Of a stretch of DNA of 64,000 nt, positions 23,974 through 33,602 are shown in pieces. Under the pieces are notes generated by a model, which had not been told where the DNA came from, ran no database searches, and saw only the letters and a program-made list of their open reading frames with translations. A program made the translations under genes and the position numbers. How positions within the stretch are numbered: position 1 is the stretch's first letter; the number at the start of each line of letters is the position of its first letter. Source of the stretch: Arthrobacter rhizosphaerae (lineage in GTDB: Bacteria > Actinomycetota > Actinomycetes > Actinomycetales > Micrococcaceae); assembly GCF_023062595.1 (NCBI RefSeq), contig NZ_JALLAN010000009.1:124001-188000 (forward strand), given 5' to 3'.

Positions 23974-24083
23974 TGCCACTAATTGCTAACAGTGTGAGCT
24001 CTACGGCAGGGCAATGTCAAGGGAACTGCCTGTCACCTTGACAGCTTCCAGGCGACGGAGCCAGACTGTTCCTGGCTATTCAG

Positions 24084-24099
24084 CTAAATTTTTGTTTAG
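24084..24099. promoter_or_regulatory. Operator copy 2 in the mmsA/XRE intergenic region
   Basis: CTAAATTTTTGTTTAG lies 25 bp before the XRE gene start and is the inverted second copy of the 23958 site. The position suits autorepression. Confidence 0.7.
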
Positions 24100-24124
24100 T
24101 ACGGGCAAACCGGAAGTCTCTCCC

Positions 24125-24697
24125 ATGACCAGCGAAACTGATCTTTCTCAAGCACAACTCGGCCAACGGGTTCTCCAGTTTCGTTCTTTACGGCGTATGT
24201 CACTAAAGGAACTAGGCGAAGCAACGGGGACCACAGCCGGCTTTCTCAGCCAGCTTGAGCGCGGTCTGACGAATGCCAGTATCGGCGTGCTGCGGCGAAT
24301 CGCAACCGCTTTAGGAATGACGCTTGCGGATTTGTTTGAGGAAGTGCCCGCAGGCTCACCACGATTGCTGCGCAGGGAAGCGCGCCCGGAACTGTCCACC
24401 AATGCGGGAATACACAAGTTTCTGATCTCACAGCGACCCCTGCGCCACCTCGAGGTCTATGCCGGAGAATTTGAGCCCGGAGCGTCGACCGGAGACGATC
24501 CCTATACGCACGGAGACTCACAGGAGATTCTCTACGTAGTATCGGGCGAGATTGTCATAGAGCTGGATGGAGAACCCCACTCAATGCAGCAGGGCGACAG
24601 TATCGACTACATGTCCTCGTTGCCCCACAGATTAACGAACACCAGCACTCTCCCGGCTGAGGTTCTGTGGATAGTCAGCCCGCCAACCAGTATCTAG
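24125..24697 (+). CDS. XRE family transcriptional regulator with C-terminal cupin domain
   Basis: A 190-residue regulator. The N-terminal HTH_3 (RVLQFRSLRRMSLKELGEATGTTAGFLSQLERGLTNASIGVLRRIATALG, about residues 12-62) is joined to a cupin_2 sensor domain (about 110-185: HGDSQEILYVVSGEIVIELDGEPHSMQQGDSIDY). Such HTH-cupin proteins sense small metabolites and often regulate the adjacent catabolic gene. The ATG at 24125 places the HTH at the start of the protein; in-frame starts upstream add unlikely sequence. Divergent from mmsA with two shared inverted 16-bp sites, so it probably controls mmsA and itself. Confidence 0.93.
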   Translation: MTSETDLSQAQLGQRVLQFRSLRRMSLKELGEATGTTAGFLSQLERGLTNASIGVLRRIATALGMTLADLFEEVPAGSPRLLRREARPELSTNAGIHKFLISQRPLRHLEVYAGEFEPGASTGDDPYTHGDSQEILYVVSGEIVIELDGEPHSMQQGDSIDYMSSLPHRLTNTSTLPAEVLWIVSPPTSI

Positions 24698-24737
24698 CTG
24701 TGTGTGATGGCTCCTGGCGAAGATGAACACCCAAAGC

Positions 24738-24772
24738 AAGGGACCGGCGGCCGTGACGGCCGCCGGTCCCTT
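24738..24772 (+). terminator. Strong terminator after the XRE-cupin gene
   Basis: The 15-bp arms AAGGGACCGGCGGCC and GGCCGCCGGTCCCTT pair perfectly around GTGAC and are followed by TCGTATCT. It lies between the converging regulator and histidine-rich genes. Confidence 0.85.
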
Positions 24773-24800
24773 CGTATCTAACGAGTGCGTCTTCCCGTGC

Positions 24801-24965
24801 TCAATGCTCGTCGTAATGGCCTTCATGTTCAGCATGCCGGTGACCATCATGAATGTAGTCCACATGGTCTCCATGCTCCACCGTCTCATGGGCGCAGTCC
24901 GGGCCGCCATGTTGATGCTCCGCAAGGCTGTGCTCGGCGTGGACTTCCTCTGTCATTTCACTCAT
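24801..24965 (-). CDS. Small histidine-rich putative metal-binding protein
   Basis: A 54-residue ORF starting MSEMTEEVHAEHSLAEHQHG and ending DGHRHAEHEGHYDEH, with 13 histidines (24 percent) plus many Glu/Asp and one Cys. GAAGGAG sits 8 nt before the ATG, which strongly supports translation. Similar tiny proteins with a C-terminal HxDYxHDGHRHxxHxxHYDEH-like tail are common in actinobacteria and are often annotated as hypothetical or, misleadingly, as zinc transporter permease; it has no membrane helix. Metal buffering, such as zinc, is the plausible role. Confidence 0.85.
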   Translation of the reverse strand: MSEMTEEVHAEHSLAEHQHGGPDCAHETVEHGDHVDYIHDGHRHAEHEGHYDEH

Positions 24966-25165
24966 TTTCCGACTCCTTCGAATTGGTCAGGAAAAACCCT
25001 GCCGCGGCTTCTTCCTCTGTTGGGTTGACCACTACAGCAATACCTAAGCACCTTTACCGGGACCCCGCTAGCCTTGAAGGCTCCAGCGGGTCCTTCCGGC
25101 GAGCCAATTTTGGTTGTGGCGCAAAAGCTCTGGATGGGACATTCGATCGTTGCTAGCGTGGCGGC

Positions 25166-26410
25166 ATGAACCCGTCGAAGACTCCGGCCGAGATCCTCAA
25201 CATTGCGGGCACCGAGGTTCGCATCTCGAGTCCGGACAAGGTGGTGTTCCCCGAGCCTGGTCTGACCAAACTCGATCTGGTGAACTACTACCTCGCGGTC
25301 GCCGATGGTGCGCTGCGTGGTGCCGGCGGCCGACCCATGGTGCTCAAGCGCTTTCCGAAGGGGATCGACTCTGAGCCGTTCTTTCAAAAGCGCGTTCCCG
25401 AAAACCACCCCGACTTCATCGACACCACCACCCTGCAGTACGCGTCGGGGACGTCAGCGGAGGAGGCCGTCATCCGGGATGCCGCGGGCTTGGCGTGGGT
25501 GGTGAATCTTGGGTGCCTGGACCTCAACCCGCACCCCGTCCGCGCCGAGGACCTCGAGCACCCGGACGAGCTCCGGGTCGACCTCGATCCGATGCCGGGG
25601 GTCGACTGGTCCCAGATCGTCGACGTCGCCTATGTAGCGCGCGAGGTGCTCGACGACGTCGGGCTGGTGGGATGGCCCAAAACGAGCGGATCGCGGGGAC
25701 TTCACATCCTGGTCCGCATCGCGCCGCAGTGGTCGTACCGCGACGTGCGGCTGGCCGCCGAGACCCTCGCCCGCGAGGTCGAAAACCGCGCCCCTGGCCT
25801 CGCCACCGCACGCTGGTGGAAGGAGGAACGCGGCGAGAGCGTGTTCGTCGACTTCAACCAGAACGCAAAGGACCGCACCGTGGCATCCGCATACTCTGTC
25901 CGGCCTCTTCCCGATGCCCGGGTTTCGACGCCGCTCTCGTGGGACGAGGTCCGCTCCACCCGGCCGGAAGAGTTCACGGTGGGCACAGTGCCCGCCCGCT
26001 TCGCCGCCCTGGGCGACCCTCACACCGGAATCGACGACGCCGTCGGCACCCTCGATGGGCTCCTCGCCTTGGCGGCCGAGCTGGGCCCCGCAGAGAAACC
26101 ACCACGCAGTGGTGACAGCTCCGGCCGCCGGCAGTCCGTGATGCCTCTCATCGAAGTGGCCCGCACCAAGACCAAACCCGAGGCGCACGCAGCACTCGAC
26201 GAATGGAAGGTCAGGCATGCGGACATCGTCCCGGCCCTGCATCCAGCCGACGTGCTCGTAGACGGGATGCGAGGATCGAGTTCCCTCTGGTACAGGGTGC
26301 GCGTAAACCTGCAGCATGTCCCCGAGACAGAGCGTCCGCCCCAGGAGGAACTCATCGCCGACTACAACCCCTGGGTAGGCAAGGAGTGGCCGGGGCGTCC
26401 CGGGTCCTGA
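25166..26410 (+). CDS. LigD-type polymerase domain protein (non-homologous end-joining primase-polymerase)
   Basis: A 414-residue protein of the LigD polymerase (Prim-Pol) family. It contains ISSPDKVVFPEPGLTKLDLVNYY at the N-terminus, the catalytic acidic motif ELRVDLDPMPGVDW near residue 137, and the nucleotide-binding SGSRGLHILVRI near 175. No ligase or 3'-phosphoesterase domain is fused, so it is a stand-alone polymerase such as mycobacterial PolD-type proteins. It may fill or extend broken ends with ribonucleotides in NHEJ. No ku gene is in the window. Confidence 0.93.
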   Translation: MNPSKTPAEILNIAGTEVRISSPDKVVFPEPGLTKLDLVNYYLAVADGALRGAGGRPMVLKRFPKGIDSEPFFQKRVPENHPDFIDTTTLQYASGTSAEEAVIRDAAGLAWVVNLGCLDLNPHPVRAEDLEHPDELRVDLDPMPGVDWSQIVDVAYVAREVLDDVGLVGWPKTSGSRGLHILVRIAPQWSYRDVRLAAETLAREVENRAPGLATARWWKEERGESVFVDFNQNAKDRTVASAYSVRPLPDARVSTPLSWDEVRSTRPEEFTVGTVPARFAALGDPHTGIDDAVGTLDGLLALAAELGPAEKPPRSGDSSGRRQSVMPLIEVARTKTKPEAHAALDEWKVRHADIVPALHPADVLVDGMRGSSSLWYRVRVNLQHVPETERPPQEELIADYNPWVGKEWPGRPGS

Positions 26411-26420
26411 CCGGACCTTG

Positions 26421-26699
26421 CTACCCCTCGAGCCGAATTTCCTCGGGGTGGTGTGCCGCCAGACTTCCCAGCACGCGGAGAGCGTGGTCAGTTGAAGACC
26501 CGGGCTCGGCTGTGAAGCCAACGAACTGAAGACCCGGATCGGTCATGATCTGCATGGCTTCGTAACTGAGATCGAGATCGCCCACCTCCGGGTGATGGAA
26601 GAGTTTTTTGCCGGCAAGGTGTATCCGCATATCGTGGGCTTCCCAGAGCCGCGAGCGGCGCGTAATGAGGAACTCACCGATGTTGGCGACGGCGGTCAT
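26421..26699 (-). pseudogene. C-terminal remnant of an XRE/MmyB-like transcriptional regulator
   Basis: The minus-strand frame encodes only the end of the MmyB-type ligand-binding domain: LITRRSRLWEAHDMRIHLAGKKLFHHPEVGDLDLSYEAMQI followed by DPGLQFVGFTAEPGSSTDHALRVLGSLAA. Intact relatives are about 280 residues with an N-terminal HTH domain; here the HTH and roughly two-thirds of the protein are missing. The upstream part of the frame (to 26831) overlaps another gene and has unrelated sequence. Probably a decayed gene. Confidence 0.75.
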
Positions 26700-26724
26700 A
26701 CTCTCAATGGGGTATCGGTGTGGA

Positions 26725-26949
26725 CTAGACCCAGACCTCATATCCAGTCCGCTTATCGAAAAGCCTTCGGGTGTTGGCTCCGGCGGCCGCGATCCACAGG
26801 ACTGAGTCGTCTGGGGCGGCCTGGTCCACAACCCCGGTCATGATGTGCTCGCCCAGCAGCCATACCTCCACGGTGTGGCCGGTCAGCCGGGCCCAGTCTT
26901 TACGCAATCCACGTCTGGCACCAATCCTGGTTGATCCCGTATCCAACAT
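26725..26949 (-). CDS. Small hypothetical protein
   Basis: A 74-residue protein, basic at the N-terminus (RIGARRGLRKDWARLTG) and followed by a compact beta-like segment VEVWLLGEHIMTGVVDQAAPDDSVLWIAAAGANTRRLFDKRTGYEVWV. ATG 26949 has AGGGG 8 nt upstream. The second half resembles small Arthrobacter proteins of unknown function that end in an FxIW or YEVW motif. No function can be assigned. It lies between sdaA and the MmyB remnant. Confidence 0.6.
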   Translation of the reverse strand: MLDTGSTRIGARRGLRKDWARLTGHTVEVWLLGEHIMTGVVDQAAPDDSVLWIAAAGANTRRLFDKRTGYEVWV

Positions 26950-26988
26950 GAGTCCGCCCCTACCAGTCACCTGATTTACTTCACCCGA

Positions 26989-28362
26989 TCAGCATTCGAT
27001 GACGTTCACCGCAAGGCCGCCTCTGGAAGTCTCCTTGTACTTGTCCTTCATGTCCGCGCCGGTTTCCCTCATGGTCTTGATGGCCTTGTCGAGGGAAACC
27101 TTGTGGCTGCCATCGCCGTGCAGGGCCAGGCGGGCGGCATTGATGGCTTTGACGCTTGCGATCGCGTTCCGTTCAATGCACGGGATCTGCACCAGCCCGC
27201 CCACGGGATCGCAGGTCAGGCCGAGGTTGTGTTCGATTCCCACTTCGGCAGCGTTTTCCACCTGTTCGGGTGTCCCGCCGAGGATCTCGCAGAGTCCTGC
27301 GGCCGCCATGGAGCAGGCGGAACCAACCTCGCCTTGACAGCCCACTTCCGCGCCGGAGATGGAGGCATTGATCTTAAACAGAATTCCGACTGCACCCGCA
27401 GCCAGCAGGAAGCGGACCACTCCGTCGTCACTGGCTCCCGGGACAAACTTCACGTAGTAGTGCAGCACTGCCGGGACAATCCCGGCCGCGCCGTTGGTGG
27501 GCGCCGTGACGATCCGGCCGCCGGCGGCGTTCTCCTCGTTGACGGCCAGGGCAAACAGGTTGACCCATTCCATCGCCCGGAGCGGGTCGGTCACGCCGGT
27601 ATCCGCCGTCAGGGTCTGGAATAACGACGGCGCCCGGCGCCTCACGTTCAAGCCGCCGGGAAGGATCCCTTCCGCCCCACAGCCGTTGTCCACGCACTGC
27701 CGCATAACGGCCCAGAGTCCCAGCAGCTTCTCCCGGGTTTCCGCTTCGCTGCGCCAGGTGAGCTCGTTGGCGAGCATCACGTCGGAGATGGACATCCCTT
27801 CGCGCTTGCAGATTGCCAGGAGTTCGTCGGCCGTGGTGAAGGGATACGGCAGTGGGGTGTCATCGGCTACGATGCGGTCGCCGGCGTCGGCATCTCCATC
27901 CACCACGAAGCCGCCACCAATCGAATAGAAGCTTCGTTCGCTGAGCACGTCACCGGCATGGTCCAGGGCACGGAACGTCATGCCGTTGGGGTGTGCCGGG
28001 AGGGACTTGCGCCGGTGCAGGACCACGTCCTCGTCCCAGTTGAAGTCCACCCGGTGGTCCCCGCCTACCCACAGCTCGGCATCGAGGGCGGCGGCAGCCA
28101 CCTGATCATCAGCTGTGAAGGTGTCAACTGTTTCCGGGTCCAGCCCCTGGAAGCCCAGGACCACGGCTTTGTCCGAGCCGTGGCCGCGCCCCGTGGCACC
28201 AAGGGAGCCGAACAATTCGGCCTGGACGCGTTTGGTGGAGCTCAGGTGTCCGTCATCTTTGAGCCCGTCCGCAAACAGCTTGGCCGCCCGCATCGGGCCG
28301 ACCGTGTGTGAGGACGACGGCCCGATGCCAACGGAAAACAGATCCAGGACGCTGAGGGCCAT
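26989..28362 (-). CDS. sdaA: L-serine ammonia-lyase, iron-sulfur-dependent
   Basis: A 457-residue single-chain L-serine dehydratase that deaminates L-serine to pyruvate and ammonia. The beta-type N-terminal domain ([25 protein letters not shown]) is joined to the alpha domain with the cluster cysteines seen in [17 protein letters not shown] and [18 protein letters not shown]. It is the last gene of glyA-soxBDAG-sdaA; its ATG overlaps the soxG stop (TAATG). In this context it finishes betaine/sarcosine carbon breakdown: glycine plus a C1 unit gives serine via GlyA, then pyruvate. Confidence 0.97.
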   Translation of the reverse strand: MALSVLDLFSVGIGPSSSHTVGPMRAAKLFADGLKDDGHLSSTKRVQAELFGSLGATGRGHGSDKAVVLGFQGLDPETVDTFTADDQVAAAALDAELWVGGDHRVDFNWDEDVVLHRRKSLPAHPNGMTFRALDHAGDVLSERSFYSIGGGFVVDGDADAGDRIVADDTPLPYPFTTADELLAICKREGMSISDVMLANELTWRSEAETREKLLGLWAVMRQCVDNGCGAEGILPGGLNVRRRAPSLFQTLTADTGVTDPLRAMEWVNLFALAVNEENAAGGRIVTAPTNGAAGIVPAVLHYYVKFVPGASDDGVVRFLLAAGAVGILFKINASISGAEVGCQGEVGSACSMAAAGLCEILGGTPEQVENAAEVGIEHNLGLTCDPVGGLVQIPCIERNAIASVKAINAARLALHGDGSHKVSLDKAIKTMRETGADMKDKYKETSRGGLAVNVIEC

Positions 28363-29000
28363 TAGGGGACCTCAGGCGAGGCATACTCCCGCATGGCATC
28401 CAGGAGCCAGCGGCCCAGGAATTCTGCAAATGAGGCGCGTGGGAAGATCCGGTAGCTCTCATCACCGGTCTTCCAGAGGACCACGGGGATGTGGCCGATC
28501 TCCGTGGACAACGCCGTTCCGGTTTTGAACCAGCGCGGGTGGAGGTCCAGGGAGCAACCCTTTTCCAGGACTGCTCTGGACCGCGGCCCGGTGAGTTCGA
28601 ACGTGGTGCGGTTGGCGGAGAGGTCCACCACCTGTCCTGCGTCGTCGCCGAGGGCTTCCCTCAGGGCCTGGATGAGGTCACCGCCGAGGGACTCGTGGGC
28701 CTCCGAAGGGGCGACCACCAGGAATTCCTCGGGCCCGAGCCAGAGCACAGAGGTGTCGCCCGTGCCGCTCACGGCCCCGCACGTCGTGGGCAGACCGCCG
28801 GTAACCGATGCGATCCGCTCCCCTGCGTCTGTGTCCCGGGGAACCCTGAGGCCCACCATGGTCAGGAAGGTGATTTCGCGCAGTTCAACAGTGCCGGGCA
28901 CGGAGCCGGCTTCAAATGCTGCGCTGAGCAGTTCAGCCGGACTGGTTCGGAGGGACAGGTTGGTCTCAGGGGAGGTTTTGGGTGCTGCTGTTTCAGCCAT
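28362..29000 (-). CDS. soxG: Sarcosine oxidase subunit gamma
   Basis: A 212-residue gamma subunit of heterotetrameric sarcosine oxidase, with [30 protein letters not shown] and [30 protein letters not shown], the last mimicking GcvT/SoxA C-terminal motifs. It helps assemble the complex that oxidises sarcosine to glycine while passing the methyl to THF. ATG 29000 overlaps the soxA stop by 8 bp and has AAGGGA upstream. An in-frame upstream start would only add sequence overlapping soxA. Confidence 0.95.
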   Translation of the reverse strand: MAETAAPKTSPETNLSLRTSPAELLSAAFEAGSVPGTVELREITFLTMVGLRVPRDTDAGERIASVTGGLPTTCGAVSGTGDTSVLWLGPEEFLVVAPSEAHESLGGDLIQALREALGDDAGQVVDLSANRTTFELTGPRSRAVLEKGCSLDLHPRWFKTGTALSTEIGHIPVVLWKTGDESYRIFPRASFAEFLGRWLLDAMREYASPEVP

Positions 29001-31950
29001 CTTTGCGGGTCCCTTCAGGGTCAAAAAGTACGGTTTCAGCCACAACAACATCCACGAGCTGGTTTCCGGCGGCGGCCACCAGGGTTTCGCCGATCCGGTT
29101 GCGGCCATTCTTGATCAACGCCAGGGCGAAGGACCTGCCCAGGGCCGCGCTGTGGTAGCTGGACGTGACAAATCCCTGCATGGGCACGGGGCCATAGGCC
29201 GGTGTCACGGGGATGCCCTTTTCCACCAACTGGGTGCCTTCCGGCAACCGGATGCTGCCATCAATGGGCAACACGCTGACCAGGTGCTTACGGTCCTCGC
29301 GCTTGGCATCGACCCGGGCGTACGAGCGCTTGCCGATGAAGTCCTTGGCCTTGGAGACGATCCAGTCCATCCCGGCGTCCTGAGGGGTGACGGTACCGTC
29401 GGTGTCCTGGCCAACGATCGGGTAGCCCTTTTCGGCGCGGAGCACGTGCATGGTCTCCGTGCCGTACGGGGTGATGTTGAATTCGGCCCCGGCAGCCGCA
29501 ACGGACTCCCAGGTGTTCAGCCCGTACCAGGCCGGCACGTTGATCTCGTAGGCCAGCTCACCGGAGAAGGAGATCCGGCAGACCCGGGCGCGAACGCCCG
29601 AGGCGAGGGTGGTTTCGCGGAAGGTCATGAACGGGAATGCTTCTGCTTCCAGTCCCCCGTTTGCTGCTAGTTCCGGTGCCACCTTGGCGAGGACTGCACG
29701 GGATTTGGGCCCGACGACGGCAATGGTGCTCCACTGTTCGGTCACCGAGGTGCAGTGCACGTCCAGTTCCGGCCACTCGGTCTGCAGCCATTCCTCCAGC
29801 CAGTCCAGCACCTTCGCGGCGCCGCCGGTGGTGGTGGTCATGAAGAAGCGGTCCTCGTCCAGGCGCAGGGTCACGCCGTCGTCGAAGATCATGCCATCTG
29901 CCTGGCACATCACGCCGTAGCGGGCGGAACCGGGCGCGAGCTTCTTGAAAGCGTTGGTGTAGATCCGGTTGAGGAACTCGCCGGCGTCCTTGCCCCGGAT
30001 TTCGATCTTGCCGAGCGTGGTGGCGTCCATGAAGCCCACGGATTCGCGGACGGCGGCGCATTCACGCAGCACGGCCTCGTCCATGTCCTCGCTGCCCTGC
30101 GGGTAGTACCAGGGACGCTTCCACTGTCCGACGTCTTCGAAGAGGGCGCCCTTGGCAACGTGCCACGGATGGATGGAGGTAACGCGGGCGGGGTCGAACA
30201 GTTCGCCGCGCTGGCGTCCGGCCAGGGCCGCGAACGCTACGGGAGTGAACGGAGCCCGATAGGTGGTGGTGCCGATGTCGCCGATGCCGCGGGATGCTTC
30301 CCCTGCATGCTTGAGTGCGGCGGCGATGACGCCGATAGCGTTGACGCCGGAGGTTTTGCCCTGGTCATTGGCGGTGCTGATGGAGGTGTAGCGCTTGATG
30401 TGCTCCACCGACCGCATTCCGGCTCCGGTGGAGCGCAGGACGTCGGCGACACTCTGGTCCCGCTGGAAGTCGACGAAGTGGTGGTGCCAGTCATCCGGAG
30501 TGCCGCTCTGCCCTGGAACCAGCCACAGCTGCCGGGTGGGGGCGGACGCCTTCGGCTCGCCAAGGGCAAGGGGCTCGTCGGCTGCGGCTGAATTTTCCGC
30601 GCTGAAGCCGGCAGCAATGGCAGCCTTCACACCAGCGAAGATGCCTTCGGCGACGCAATCCTGGAGTTCGAAGCTGCCGCGGCCGGAGCCAATTATCTGC
30701 TGGTTCGGGACAGCAGTGCTCGGCACAAAAGCCGCCAGGTCATCGTCCCAACGCAGCTTGCCCTGCCGCTGGGAGTGGAGGTGTACCAGCGGGCTCCAGC
30801 CGCCGGAGACCGCCAGCAGGTCGCAGGTGATTTCTTCAATTCCCGAGGTGAGTTCGCCGTCGTCGTTGATGCTGCGGACGGTAACGCCGTCAAGCCGGCC
30901 ATCCGCTCCGGCGGCGGTGGCGGCCACCGCGCTGCCGATCAACACGCGCGTCCCGGCTTCGACGGCGGCAGCAGCCACCTCGGTGAGCTTGGGACGAGCG
31001 TCGACGATGGCGGCGATCCTGATGCCGGCGGCGCGCAGATCAGCGGCAAGGGTGTAGGCGCTGTCGTTGGTGGTGCTGATGACCACGCGCTGCCCGGGGG
31101 CCACCGCGTAGCGGTTGAGGTAGCTGCGAACGGCCGAGGCGAGCATGATGCCGGGACGGTCGTTGTTTTCGAAGACCAGCGGGCGTTCGTGGGCGCCAGG
31201 GGCCAGCACCACCTGGTTGGCGCGGATGTGCCAGATACGCTGCCTGGACACGCCGGGAGCAGCAGGGGTGGACAGGTGGTCAGTGCGGTTCTGGACGGCG
31301 ATGACGTAGTTGGCATCGTAGGCGCCGAAGGCAGTGGTGCGGTTCAGGACGGTGGACTCGCCGCCGGAGACGAGCTCCGCTTCGACGTCCGCCACCCATT
31401 CAAGGGCCGGCTTGCCTTCGATGGTCTCAGCCAGTTCGGGGGCCGTGGAACCGGACAGCAGAGATCCGCCCAGTTCGGGCTGGTCGTCCAGCAGCATAAC
31501 GCGGGCGCCAGTGCGGACGGCTTCGCGGGCTGCGGCCAGACCGGCGGGGCCGCCGCCGATCACCAGGACGTCGGTGTGGACGTACTTTTTGTCGTACTCC
31601 GCGCGGTCCTCTTCAGGATCCAGGCGGCCCAGGCCATTTAGCAGGCCGGCGTTCAGTCCGTCCACCAATGTGACCGTGGTAGCGGGAAGCATCGATTCGG
31701 CAACGTGGCCGGGGAATCGCGGTTCCACCTTGACCAAGGCGTTGGATTCCTCGACCCCGGCAGACATGATGCCGCGGGGCCGATCCTCGTAGAGGGAGTT
31801 GCCAACGGCAATCCGGCCGTTGGCGAGCAGAGCGGAGGCCAGGGTGTCCCCCGGGTGGCCCGTGAACTCCTCACCGTCCACAGTGAAACGCCAGGAAATG
31901 GTGCGGTCGATCCGGCCGCCGGCGGTGAGGCGTGCTTTCTGGGAAGTCAC
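28993..31950 (-). CDS. soxA: Sarcosine oxidase subunit alpha
   Basis: A 985-residue large subunit, the usual family size. An N-terminal ferredoxin-like Fer2_4 region ([26 protein letters not shown]) is followed by a dinucleotide fold ([23 protein letters not shown] near residue 130), and the C-terminal ~380 residues are a GcvT-like THF-binding domain ending [20 protein letters not shown]. It binds NAD+ and receives the imine from SoxB to make 5,10-methylene-THF. GTG 31950 has AAGGAG 7 nt upstream and overlaps the soxD stop by 4 bp. Confidence 0.97.
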   Translation of the reverse strand: MTSQKARLTAGGRIDRTISWRFTVDGEEFTGHPGDTLASALLANGRIAVGNSLYEDRPRGIMSAGVEESNALVKVEPRFPGHVAESMLPATTVTLVDGLNAGLLNGLGRLDPEEDRAEYDKKYVHTDVLVIGGGPAGLAAAREAVRTGARVMLLDDQPELGGSLLSGSTAPELAETIEGKPALEWVADVEAELVSGGESTVLNRTTAFGAYDANYVIAVQNRTDHLSTPAAPGVSRQRIWHIRANQVVLAPGAHERPLVFENNDRPGIMLASAVRSYLNRYAVAPGQRVVISTTNDSAYTLAADLRAAGIRIAAIVDARPKLTEVAAAAVEAGTRVLIGSAVAATAAGADGRLDGVTVRSINDDGELTSGIEEITCDLLAVSGGWSPLVHLHSQRQGKLRWDDDLAAFVPSTAVPNQQIIGSGRGSFELQDCVAEGIFAGVKAAIAAGFSAENSAAADEPLALGEPKASAPTRQLWLVPGQSGTPDDWHHHFVDFQRDQSVADVLRSTGAGMRSVEHIKRYTSISTANDQGKTSGVNAIGVIAAALKHAGEASRGIGDIGTTTYRAPFTPVAFAALAGRQRGELFDPARVTSIHPWHVAKGALFEDVGQWKRPWYYPQGSEDMDEAVLRECAAVRESVGFMDATTLGKIEIRGKDAGEFLNRIYTNAFKKLAPGSARYGVMCQADGMIFDDGVTLRLDEDRFFMTTTTGGAAKVLDWLEEWLQTEWPELDVHCTSVTEQWSTIAVVGPKSRAVLAKVAPELAANGGLEAEAFPFMTFRETTLASGVRARVCRISFSGELAYEINVPAWYGLNTWESVAAAGAEFNITPYGTETMHVLRAEKGYPIVGQDTDGTVTPQDAGMDWIVSKAKDFIGKRSYARVDAKREDRKHLVSVLPIDGSIRLPEGTQLVEKGIPVTPAYGPVPMQGFVTSSYHSAALGRSFALALIKNGRNRIGETLVAAAGNQLVDVVVAETVLFDPEGTRKDG

Positions 31951-32366
31951 TTGGTTGCTCCTTCCGGGGCGGTAGTGCTGGGTGACGCGGTACCTGTGGC
32001 GGTGCTGGTTGCAGCGATGCTGGGCCCGGCAGTACCCGTTGTGGTGCTGTCCGGCGCGGTGCTGGCGGTTCCGGATTCGGCGGCTGGCGGCGCGGCTGCT
32101 GGCCGGGGCGTGCCCATCGCATAGACAGCCTGGATCTCGTAAGTGACCGTGTCCCTGAGCATGTTGAACCACTGGCGGCAACCGGTGCTGTGGAGCCAGC
32201 GTTCGGCGAAGGCGCCCTTGGTGTTGTCCCGATAGAACAGGAACTCGGCCCATTCGCGGTCGTTCAGTTCATTCGGGTTTTCCGGATAGGCCACGTGCGC
32301 CTGGCCGCCGTAATGGAACTCGGTTTCGTCGCGGGAGCCGCAGTTGGGGCATGAAATGAGAAGCAT
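31947..32366 (-). CDS. soxD: Sarcosine oxidase subunit delta with low-complexity tail
   Basis: A 139-residue delta subunit. The zinc ligands known in the corynebacterial enzyme fall at the same residues: Cys6 and Cys9 (SCPNCGS), His59 and Cys63 ([11 protein letters not shown]). The core ends near residue 93. About 45 further residues, almost only Ala, Thr, Ser, Pro and Gly (such as [18 protein letters not shown]), form a disordered tail that typical SoxD proteins (about 90-110 residues) lack. It lies between soxB (15-bp gap) and soxA (4-bp overlap). Confidence 0.95.
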   Translation of the reverse strand: MLLISCPNCGSRDETEFHYGGQAHVAYPENPNELNDREWAEFLFYRDNTKGAFAERWLHSTGCRQWFNMLRDTVTYEIQAVYAMGTPRPAAAPPAAESGTASTAPDSTTTGTAGPSIAATSTATGTASPSTTAPEGATK

Positions 32367-32381
32367 GACCGGACTCTCTTC

Positions 32382-33602
32382 TTAGTGGGCCACGGCGGCT
32401 GCGCCGTGTTCATCGATCAGGGCGCCGGTTTCGAACCGCTCCAGCGCGAACGGCTTGTTCAGGTGGTGCGGCGTTCCGGTGGCTATGGTGTGGGCAAAGG
32501 TGAGTCCGGCGGCAGGGGTACCCTTGAAGCCGCCGGTCCCCCAGCCGCAGTTGACGAACATGTTTTCGACCGGTGTGATGCCCACAATCGGGGAGGCGTC
32601 CAGGGTGGTATCAACGATTCCGCCCCAGGTCCGGAGCACATGGGCCCGCGCGAAGATCGGGAAAAGTTCGACGGCGGCCGCCATCTGGTGCTCGATCACG
32701 TGGAAGGACCCCCGCTGGCCGTAACCGTTGTAGGAGTCCACGCCCGCGCCCATCACCAGTTCGCCCTTGTGGGCCTGGGAAACGTAAACGTGCACGTGAT
32801 TGGACATGACCACTGTGGGGTGGACCGGCTCGTGCAGTTCGGAGACCAGCGCCTGCAGCGGGTGGGACTGGATGGGGAGCCGGAAGCCTGCCATCTCGGC
32901 CAGGACGGAGCTGTGCCCGGCGGCGCAGAGGCCCACCTTTTCGGTGTTGATGGTGCCCTGGTTGGTCTTCACGCCCACCACGCGGTTACCGTCCTTGAGG
33001 AAGCCGGTGACTTCGCAGTTCTGGATGATGTCCACGCCCAGCTCGTCGCACTTGCGGGCGAAGGCCCAGGCCACGTGGTCGTGCTTGGCGATGCCGGCGC
33101 GAGGCTGGTACGTGGCGCCCATGACCGGGTAGCGGATGTTGTCGTTGATGTTCAGGATCGGGCAGAGTTCCTTGACCTGCTTAGGGTCCAGCCACTCAGC
33201 GTCCACGCCGTTGAGCTTGTTCGCCCCCACACGCCGCATGCTTTCGCGGACGTCGCCCAAGGTGTGGGCAAGGTTCATCACGCCTCGCTGGCTGAACAGG
33301 AAGTCGTACTCGAGCTCCTCCGGCAGGATTTCCCAGAGCTTGAGGGCGTGCTCGTAAATGGCCGCGCTCTCGTCCCAGAGGTAGTTGGACCGGATGATGG
33401 TGGTGTTCCTTGCCATGTTTCCGCCGGCCAGCCACCCCTTTTCGAGGACCGCAATATTGGTCATGCCGTGGTTTTTGGCGAGGAAGTATGCCGTGGCAAG
33501 TCCATGCCCGCCGCCGCCGACGATCACGGCATCGTAGGAGGACTTGGGCTCAGGGTTCCGCCAGAGGAAATCCGGGTGCTCCGGAAGCAAGTCGGCCATC
33601 AT
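32382..33602 (-). CDS. soxB: Sarcosine oxidase subunit beta
   Basis: A 406-residue flavoprotein subunit of the DAO family. FAD motif [23 protein letters not shown] is near residue 24; the histidine region [12 protein letters not shown] (His174 and His176) contains the site that covalently binds FMN in characterised SoxB; the C-terminal FAD motif [18 protein letters not shown] is intact. It oxidises sarcosine to its imine and passes electrons to O2, giving H2O2. The start overlaps the glyA stop (ATGA). Confidence 0.97.
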   Translation of the reverse strand: MMADLLPEHPDFLWRNPEPKSSYDAVIVGGGGHGLATAYFLAKNHGMTNIAVLEKGWLAGGNMARNTTIIRSNYLWDESAAIYEHALKLWEILPEELEYDFLFSQRGVMNLAHTLGDVRESMRRVGANKLNGVDAEWLDPKQVKELCPILNINDNIRYPVMGATYQPRAGIAKHDHVAWAFARKCDELGVDIIQNCEVTGFLKDGNRVVGVKTNQGTINTEKVGLCAAGHSSVLAEMAGFRLPIQSHPLQALVSELHEPVHPTVVMSNHVHVYVSQAHKGELVMGAGVDSYNGYGQRGSFHVIEHQMAAAVELFPIFARAHVLRTWGGIVDTTLDASPIVGITPVENMFVNCGWGTGGFKGTPAAGLTFAHTIATGTPHHLNKPFALERFETGALIDEHGAAAVAH

